Shown: piece after piece, positions 56,018-64,000 of the stretch
Numbering within the stretch: position 1 is the first letter of the stretch
How the letters are laid out: each line of letters opens with the position of its first letter
NCBI GenBank assembly: GCA_030765065.1
Contig: CM060989.1
Coordinates: 42,523,501 to 42,587,500, forward strand
Direction: 5' to 3'
Length of the DNA stretch: 64,000 bases
Source: Deroplatys truncata
Lineage: Eukaryota; Arthropoda; Insecta; Mantodea; Mantidae
The notes under the pieces: generated by a model
The model's database searches: none
Seen by the model: the letters and a program-made list of their open reading frames with translations, nothing else
Told to the model about the DNA's origin: nothing
Made by a program: the position numbers and the translations under genes

Positions 56018-56762
56018 TACTAGGGCTGTCCCAGAAGTACCCGACCTATCAAAGAAAGCACAAACATTTTACGAAAAACATCTTTATTTCTCTACATAGT
56101 CTTCTTTCAGCTCGATGCACTTTTCCCAGCGATGTTCAATAGCTTCGATACCTTGTTTATAGTGAGAACCGTCGAGTTCTGCAAAATAGCCATCAACTGC
56201 AAACTCCACCTCCTCAGTGTTAGCAAATCTGATACCACCAAGTCATTTCTTCAACTTTGGAAACAGAAAATAATCAGAGGGGCTAAGTCTGGCGAATAGG
56301 GTGCATGAGGAAGCAATTCGAAGTTTAACTCGTTGATTTTGGCCATGGCGATAATGGATATGTGGGCTAGTGCAGTGTTTTGAAGAAACAGAACTTTCTT
56401 TTTCGCTAAATGCGACCGTTTTTGCTTGATTTCATCATTCTAACGCTGCAATAAGTTTGCATAATACTCGTCATTGATGTTTTTCCTTTTTGAAGATAAT
56501 CAATAAAAATTATCCCACGCGCGTCCCAATAAAAACTGACACCATGACCTTGCCTGCAGATGGAACTGTCTTCGCCTTCTTTGGAGCTGATTCTCCCGTT
56601 TCAATCGGCTGTTTTGACTGTTCCATCGTCTCAGGTGTGAAGTAGCATCGTCAAACTTCAAACTTAAGCTTTATAAGGGTGGTACTTTCTACCTAGTCAT
56701 TTGTTTGAAACAACAACCGCTATCTATACGTCAGGTCGGGTACTTCTGGGACTGCCCTCGTA
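56018..56762 (-). mobile_element. Mariner copy M3, internally deleted, minus
   Basis: TA-flanked ends carry the same terminal repeats as M1 and M2. The minus strand retains the transposase from about the FTPETKE motif to the C-terminus (with a PYSPDLAPSDYFLF-equivalent), followed by 3' UTR. The N-terminal DNA-binding half is deleted, joining 5' UTR directly to the catalytic half near 56645. Confidence 0.88.
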
Positions 56763-57611
56763 TTATGTACTACAGAAGAGAATGAAATGTTTTTCTTAAA
56801 TGAACAAGTTTGCCAAAAATTGATTTTTTATTACCTTACCAGCCATTCTTCATCTTCAAGATTATATCTGGAAATTAAATAGTCGGTATTTGTTATAAAA
56901 TGTAAATATTTATTTTTCTTTGTAGAATTTTCAGGTCATGGGTTGGAAAGCTGAACTTTCACCCAATAAAATTACTAATGCAATGTTGTTATTGGAGGAA
57001 TATAAATATTCAGAGTGACAAATAACTGATAGGTTTTACATAAGATATTGCTTTGATTTTATATATCTGTAGATAATTTTCAAACTGAAAACTTACATTA
57101 ATTTTACTGTAAATATGTACTTGAGTCTAATAACTTTCACACCTCTGTATGTGCAGAGGACCGTTTAAAATTTATATTGATTATCTAGAGTAGTACCACG
57201 AGTGCTAATAGTTTATCGATTATTTAAATGAAGTTAACGACTAATTGTCTAATGTCAAGAAGCACGAATTCAAAAGCTGTATTAAATCACTTAGGAAATT
57301 ACCTCAAATTGTAAGAAAGAGTAAAGTAATTAAAATACGAGAACTGTGCCATTTTTTGTTTTTGTAATTTTAGTATAATCACTGAAGTAGCTATTAGTTA
57401 CACCTCGTATTATGTGACGTTAGATTTCGTACCGCTTGATTTTTATTTTGAATTCACAATTGATTTGGTATTATATCATTTTATAACAATTCAAAATGAA
57501 CAATTAAAATGGAATGTTTTCAAATTTGTATCATTGTTTGTAGGTAAGCTTTCAGAATAAAATCATGACATATAAATCGAGAATTGAACAGAATTAAGCA
57601 TTTTGTAAATA
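56763..57611. other. AT-rich interval
   Basis: Very AT-rich. No frame of note and no recognised repeats. Confidence 0.45.
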
Positions 57612-58697
57612 TACACTACGTGATCAAAACTATCCGGACACCTGGCTGAAAATAACGTACAAGTTCGCGGCGCCCTCCATCGGTAGTGCTGGAAGTCAAT
57701 ATTGTGTTGGCCCATCCTTAGCCTTGATGACAACGTTCACTCTCGCAGGCATATTTTCAACCAGGACTGGAAGGTTTCTTGGGGAGTGACAACCCATTTT
57801 TCACGGAGTGCGGAACTGAGGAAAGGTATCGATGTAGGCCGGTGAGGCCTGGCACGAAGTCGGCGTTCCAAAACATCCCAAAGGTGTTCTATAGGATTCA
57901 AGTCAGGACTCTGTGCAGACCAGTCCATTACAGGGATGTTATTGTCGTGTAACGACTCCGCCACGGCCCGTGCAGTATGAACAGGTGCTCGATCGTGTTG
58001 AAAGATGCAATCGCCACCCCCGAATTGCTCTTCAACAGTGGGAAGCAAGAAGGTGCTTAAAATATCAACGTAGGTCTGCACTGTGATCGTGCCACGCAAA
58101 ACAAAAAGGGGTGCAAGCCCCCTCCAGGAAAAACACGACGACACCATAACACCACCACCTCCGAATTTCACTGTTGGCACTACACACGCTGGCAGATGAC
58201 GTTTACCGGGCATTCGCCATACCCACACCCTGCCATCGGATCGCCACATTGTGTACCGTGATTCGTCACTCCACACAACGCTTTGTCACTGTTCAATCGT
58301 GTAATTTTGACGCTCCTTACACCAAGCGAGGCGTCGTTTGGTATTTTGCTGCGTGATTTGTGGCTTATGAGCAGCCGCTCGACCATGGAATCCAAAGTTT
58401 CTCACCTCACGCCTAACTGCCATAGTACTTGGAGTGGGTCCTGATGCAGTTTGGAATTCCTGTGTGATGGTCTGGATAGACGTTTGCCTATTACTCTTTA
58501 CGATCAGTCAACAGACGAGGTCGGTCTGTACGCTTTTGTGCTGTACATGTCCCTTCACGTTTCCACTTCACTATCATATCAGAAACAGTGGACCTAGGGA
58601 TGTTTAGGAGTGTGGAAATCTCGCGTACAGACTTCTGACACAAGTGACACCCAATCACCTGACCACGTTCGAAGTCCGTGAGTTCCACGGAGCGTTC
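57612..58697 (-). mobile_element. Tc1-like transposon, 5' truncated, minus
   Basis: The intact 3' terminus is TACACTACGTGATCAAAAC then TATCCGGACACC. The minus-strand transposase shows FERGQVIGCHLCQKSVREIS and RSTVSDMIVKWKREG (DNA-binding) at 58491-58688. The 57737-58276 block has WSDESRYTMW, FQHDRAPVH and SPDLNPIEHLWD, the complete DD34E triad. The start codon and 5' terminus are lost at about 58697. A small deletion near 58495 and frameshifts around 58280-58490 break the frame. Confidence 0.92.
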
Positions 58698-59355
58698 TGA
58701 TTAGTTGTCTGAAATCAAGCTGGCCAATGAGAAGCATCGATTCATAAAACCTAGAGAAATGAATGGCATGGCATCTTTTCCACTATGAATGTATCAGTCA
58801 TGTAAATTAGCAAATGTATAATGCTCTCTTTCAAAGAATGGGCACATGGAATTCAGCAAGGCGTTACTAATAATGATACTAAATGGCATCGGCTGTCTCC
58901 CTGTACTAAAATCACTAGACAGATGGCATGTGATCCTTTTCAACAAGGCCTCTCAATTGCTGAACTATTAAAATGTTCTACGTTCTAGCATCTTACTTAA
59001 ACTATATGAACCAGCAAGGTTCTACTTACGATACAGATGAACACTTCGGAACACGCGAAACGCGACAGCAATCGTAGATGTGTTTTCCAGTAACGTTTAC
59101 TAAAACGGAACCCCAAAGCTAAAACAACAGCCAAGTTTACTTTAACCGCAAACCTGTAAAGGGAACTTCAAAGATTTAATGCGAGTAACGGACGTACTGT
59201 GAGAAGAAAGGGATATATCACCCTCTGCATTTTACCCTCCGGTTAGAGTATTGTTCCTTTTTGCATTCTGTGCACGAAATAACAGCAAAAAACCGGATAG
59301 CCTACCCTCGCGACAACTCGCTTTTGCCTCATACTAGAACGTTGTTGCCTTTTTT
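58698..59355. other. Interval without recognised genes
   Basis: No protein-like frames or recognised repeats. Confidence 0.4.
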
Positions 59356-60166
59356 ACTTCCTCTACTACGTATAGTATGTAGAGGAAGTATTGTATTCCA
59401 CCCAAAAATTTGACGTCAAAACTTCGCCGGAAATACATGCTTTCAGGTCCGCTGAACGCCCCCCCTACAAAAAAATTATAAAAATATCTGCGTGTATGTG
59501 TCTGAACAGTATAACTCAAAAACGAAAATTCGGATAAATACCCAACTTTTTATTTAAGTTCAGTATATTCCTAAGATACAACACGAAAATTTACAAGAAA
59601 ATTTATCCACACCAAATTACCCTTTACATGAAACTGTTGATTTTCTCGAAAACGGCTATAATGATTTTGATTAAAATACCATATGTTTAAGGTATTTACA
59701 TGAGAAATAAACTGTGTATCTTGGGAGCAGCCTGTGAAGTTCACTTCAATCGGAAGGAATTTTGTATGATTTTGTATTACTGGTAAACGTTAAGAGATAG
59801 ACAAAGCACTACACAGAAAATGTAGATTTTTTTAAAGCACACAATTCATTTCAATATTTTGTTTTACTGAAATCATTCATTTCCGAGATATCCGTTTATA
59901 TTTTTTTCAATTTTTTAATACTCCGTAATCTTTTTGAAGTCCCGTTACTTTTCACTCGTTTCTTGCAATGTCACGGAAAGAGCATAAAATTAATAAGCCA
60001 TAGTGGGGCGCTTTTAAACACCTGACTATTGATTCATTGTACCTATCCCTCTTGTACCTAACGAAATCTGTAATAAAACTGTTTTTTGCAAATGTTTATC
60101 TCCATTAATATAAAGAAGATAGAAAAATAAGCTAGCGTAAGAACAGTTTGTAGAAGCTATATAAAA
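59356..60166 (+). mobile_element. Family H copy H20 (diverged)
   Basis: The head (acttcctctactacgtatag) is followed by the family blocks in order, with little of the GT tract left. The right end has merged with the next copy. Confidence 0.7.
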
Positions 60167-60169
60167 GAA

Positions 60170-60971
60170 TCTGTTATGTTACACTCACATGACTTTCTCT
60201 ACTCTTGTACAAACTATTTTTACAAAGTCTTATTCTACATTTGCTTCATGTTAATCGTGATGTTAAATCTTACTGCTAATTTTCTTGTAGGTGCAAGGGG
60301 AATATGGTAGGCTTTAAGCGACAGTCAAATCTTTTAAGAGCTGGTTGCTATGTGAAGCATTCCATTCTCTTTGCATGTCCAGGATATAAGAAGGCGAACA
60401 ACGAATTCCCATTTGAGAAAAAGTATAAGTATTGGAAAATTCAAACAAATAACAAGGAATATCTCGGAAACGGTTCACTCCACAAAAACAGTCTATCGCT
60501 TAACGTTTAGCAGTTGTACAAGATGATAAAATTCCTTCCGAATGAAGAGGGCCTCATGGGTTATTCCCAGAAAATTCAAGATATACAGTTTATTTCTGAT
60601 GTAAATATATTTAATGCATGCAATTTTAATCAAAATCTTTAGAGCCATTTTTAGAAAGTCAACACTTTTGAAAAATGTTCCATATAAGGGGTATTTGGGG
60701 TGGGAAGATTTTCTTGAAAATTTTCGTGTCGCATCCCTGGAATATAAGGAACTTAAATACCGAGTTTGGCACTTATCCGACTTTTCGTTTTTGAGTTATG
60801 CTGTTCACAGACATATACACAGACAACACAGACACACACACGGATACATATTTCCAAAAAATGCTTATTAGGATTCAGGGGGCCTCACATGTATTTCCTG
60901 TGAAATCTCGGTATCAAGTTTTTGGGTGGAATGCAATACTTTGCCTACTTACTATACGTAGTAGAGAAAGT
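60170..60971 (-). mobile_element. Family H copy H21 (minus)
   Basis: Runs from TCTGTTATGTTACACTCAC to the left inverted repeat at 60971, with a short CA tract (about 60810-60840). It lies tail to tail with H20. Confidence 0.8.
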
Positions 60972-62277
60972 AAAAAATACTTCTCATAATAATACCAAAC
61001 ATGGTTTAGAATATGAAATTCCATATTTTAGTAATCTAATATCAAACACGAACATCCGCCCTCTCATTCAAAATTTATTTAGTAGTGTATTCCGATAAGT
61101 TTTTTTCCGTTATTTTCATTCGTGAAGTCCAATTCTTTCAAAAATGGACGCAAATAAGGTTAATTAAGTGTTGAACTTCACTGTTTACTTAAAAAGTGGA
61201 CACCTGAACAAGAGTTTGGTTTCAAACTCGGATATTTGCTTAAAGAACCAATTGTAATACTGAATAAGATCACGTGATCTTCAAAACAGAAATGGCAACA
61301 GCGTGTGTCGGGTGTTAACTTTTTGGTTAAGATTTTTTGAATGTTTCAACTGTTACTACGAATAAGTGAAAAGCTACGTGAGTAAAATGGTGCAAAGCAT
61401 TTCACCAGTTACTGAAGGAAATGCCAGTAGGAGATTACGGCAGCCGGAAAAGTGGAAAAGCAATATAGCAAAGAGACTGAGATAAGGATAGCTGGCAAGC
61501 TATGCTGCTCTCTTGTTTTATTTATTACATGAAATTATATATTATTGGGATGAATTTGTATACCATAAATAATACAAGAGGATATAGTAAAAAATCTGAC
61601 GAGAGTCTTGGTTATATGATGAGACATTTTGGAGATATCAAGACCTGAAAATTTAGTATATGGTCATCATACTGGCTGAGAAAGTGACGAATTATTAATC
61701 ATTACTGACTGCTTCTGACGTTTAAAAACTTTTAGATATTGACAGGTTGCTCGTCAAACATTTTGGAGAAAATGTTCACTCGTAGTGGTACAAAAATGTA
61801 CTACAGAGACAACCTTGTCTGCCAGGTTTGCCCGATGATCAATGTGAATGTGAAACACATCAGGATGATTTAGAAGTGATCTCGTTTTAATTTCTATTTC
61901 AGATTAAATTTACACCTACTTGGACTTTAAATATACAAATATGAGTAAAAGTTTTAATTTCATCTGGAAATTGTTTGCACGATATAGAAACTGAAGAAAG
62001 CTTTCTTACTATACCTGTAAATTAACAGAAAATTTCATGAGTTATTTAAGGTTACATCTTATCATACTTCTGGCACTGAAAATATGGCTAGATTATTGTA
62101 GTTGGTTTTGCATGTATTCAATAATATAAAAAACTTATAAAGTTTAAAATGTAACGCAAAACATTTTTTTACATTCACAAACATCATCTTCTCAAAATTC
62201 ATACAATTTTCCTGATAATCTTTGGAATAGCTGATATTACTACTAAATAAATTTTGCAACTACATTTGCATAAAAAA
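60972..62277. other. Interval without recognised genes
   Basis: AT-rich, with no frame above ~65 codons and no recognised repeats. Confidence 0.4.
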
Positions 62278-63081
62278 TCTGATGTGTTACACGCACATGA
62301 CTTTCTCTACTCTTGTACAAACTGTTTTTACAAACGCCTATTCTCCATATTCATGTTAATTTTCTTGTAGATGCAAGGGGAATTGGTTGGCTTTAAGCGA
62401 TAATCAAATATTTTAAGAGCTGGTTGCTATGTGGAGTATTCCATTCTCTTTGCATTACCAGGACAAAAAAAATGAATAACAAATTCCCATTTGAGAAAAA
62501 GTATAAGTATTGGAAAATTTAAGGGAATAACAAGCAATAACTCGAAAATCGTTCACTGAATAAAAAAATTGTATAGACATAAATTGTGTATGTTAACGCG
62601 ATCTACATTTTTCTATAGCAAACGTTTGTCTATTTCTTATGGTTTACCAGTTATGCAAAAGTCGTTCACAATGAAGAATACTTGTGGAGACATCCCCAGA
62701 AAATTCTAGATATTCATTTTATTTGTCATGAAAAAATCATAAATATACGATATTTTAATCAAAATCGTTAGAACCATTTTTGAGAAAATTAAAATTTTCG
62801 AAAAATGTTCCATGTAAAGGGTAATCTGAGGTGGGGGGATTTTCTTGAAAACCTTCGTGTCGCATCTCTGGAAGATATTGAACCTAAATACCAAGTTTGG
62901 TGTTTATCCGACTTTTCGTTTCTGAGTTATGCTGTTCACAGACACACACGGACATGTTTCCAAAAATGCTTTTTTTTGGATTAAGGGGGTCTCAAAACAC
63001 ATATTTCCGATGAAATCTCGGTATCGAATTTTTGGATGGAATACAATACTTCTTCTACTTACTATACGTAGTAGAGAAAGT
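62278..63081 (-). mobile_element. Family H copy H22 (minus)
   Basis: Runs from TCTGATGTG to cgtagtagagaaagt, with A runs on both sides. The CA tract is only about ten bases. A ~40-bp deletion follows attctccatattcatg. Confidence 0.83.
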
Positions 63082-63874
63082 AAAAACGGACATCTACAAG
63101 TCTGTTCGCATCAACAATGCACATCTACACATATTTGTTTCAAAGACGGACATCTGTATTTTTAAAGCTAATTTTAAGTAGTTTATCTGCATAAATCGAT
63201 ATTGGTTATTTGGCAGTAACATTCCTGCAGTACTAAGCTTAATGATGCAAAAAGTAGTATGTAAATATGTGAACCCTATATTTTGTAATAAAAGGGAGTT
63301 TATCTCATTTGTTTAGATGTCCATTTTATATGTTAGCCTATTCATTTTTCCTGTCGCTAGTTATTACAAAGCTTTTCGTCAGCCTTCTGGTTTTATAGAC
63401 GATTCCGCGATTGCATCAAAACTCTGTGAATCTGGAGGCAACAGCAAATGTTCCGCAGGAAATGCGCAATCCATAAAGAAGGCTGTAAAACCGTAAACAT
63501 CTCCAGGTGACCTAGAAACACATATTACTTCCATACACCAGAAAGCTTTGGTTAAAAACCAGGGTCTTATGACAATAAAGCCTTCCCTGCAGAGCGCAGT
63601 AAAAAAAGATGTCTTCTTTTAGAGCGTACAAAATCCCAAAACAAGGTTAAACCCGAAATCCTGTAACAATATCTGTTTATTTGAGCTGGATAAAAAAGAG
63701 GGGGGCGTTTCTTCTTTAAAAGCGCAGGAAATACCAGTACAGAAGCCCTGACAATGGATATATTCTGGGGCATCTAGGGCAAGGTCGAAGCAATCAGAAA
63801 GTGGAGAATTTTATAGAAATTAATAATATGTAACATTTTAAAAGGCGACCCAGATAAAAATAACATGTTCTAGA
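63082..63874. other. Interval without recognised genes
   Basis: A basic minus frame at 63567-63773 has no recognisable family. Nothing else is seen. Confidence 0.4.
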
Positions 63875-63949
63875 ACAGCGTTTTCCAAACAGTGGTCCAT
63901 GGTCGATGTCTGTCTTTGTGGTTCACTGAGATTGACCCTATTAGTAAAA

Positions 63950-64000
63950 CCGAATCGGGTGAGATGGCTCGCGGTATAACATGAGAGGCTCGCATTCATG
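63950..64000 (+). mobile_element. SINE head, cut by window edge
   Basis: The A-box-like gagatggctcgcggtataac and gaggctcgcattcatg match the tRNA-like head of the minus-strand SINE at 8720-8786. The B box would lie beyond the window. Confidence 0.5.

Noticed and set aside
63875-63949. hAT-like left end (cagcgttttccaaacagtgg)
   Set aside because: It resembles known hAT termini, but no partner end or duplication lies within the window, so it cannot be supported.

Overview
This window looks like intergenic or intronic DNA from a large, AT-rich, transposon-laden arthropod genome, most likely an insect. The reasons are the DD34D mariners, a Tc1 element of a type common in insects, LINE 3' ends, several tRNA-derived SINE families, microsatellites inside the repeats, and insect-style core promoter motifs (TATAAAAA plus a TCAGTT initiator). 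I found no intact host protein-coding gene. Almost every long open reading frame is a transposase or reverse-transcriptase fragment, or comes from a simple repeat or a pyrimidine-biased strand.

Layout. 0-13.4 kb: copies of one dominant interspersed family, called family H here. It has a 12-bp inverted repeat at its left end and just inside its right end, an internal (GT)n tract, a 3' stem-loop and T-rich flanks, and I infer it is a HINE/DINE-1-like (Helentron-derived) element. The first copy contains a LINE that itself contains a hAT-type MITE with a perfect 8-bp target duplication. A head-to-tail array of H copies fills 8.8-12.4 kb. 13.4-24 kb: a LINE split by an H copy, SINEs, a decayed mariner and a second LINE 3' end. 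24-32.9 kb: trinucleotide tracts, a SINE with inverted flanks, a family B repeat, a possible LTR and diverged H copies.

32,990-49,941: the centrepiece, a ~17-kb near-perfect inverted repeat. The arms are about 9.0 and 7.9 kb and the tip spacer is only 27 bp. Both outer ends begin AGTAGTA and lie between direct copies of TACGAG, and the right copy is the first six bases of a mariner end. This looks like a transposition unit with a 6-bp target duplication inserted into a mariner terminus. From the outer end inward each arm has a 147-bp hairpin, two and a part copies of a ~1.07-kb module (CCAAT boxes, CRE-like site, TATA-like box, initiator, small ORF, GTAAGT donor, all firing outward), a degenerate minisatellite, H-family fragments, a 76-bp satellite array, and a GC-rich ORF behind a further outward promoter module. 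A 6-bp duplication and AG termini are features of Maverick/Polinton elements, but I see no Maverick gene here. The unit is either an undescribed giant fold-back element or a genomic palindrome.

49.9-64 kb: the interrupted mariner remnant, a degenerate DDE-transposase fragment, a nearly full-length dead mariner and an internally deleted inverted relative, a Tc1 copy with its catalytic triad present but its reading frame broken, more H copies, and a SINE cut by the window edge.
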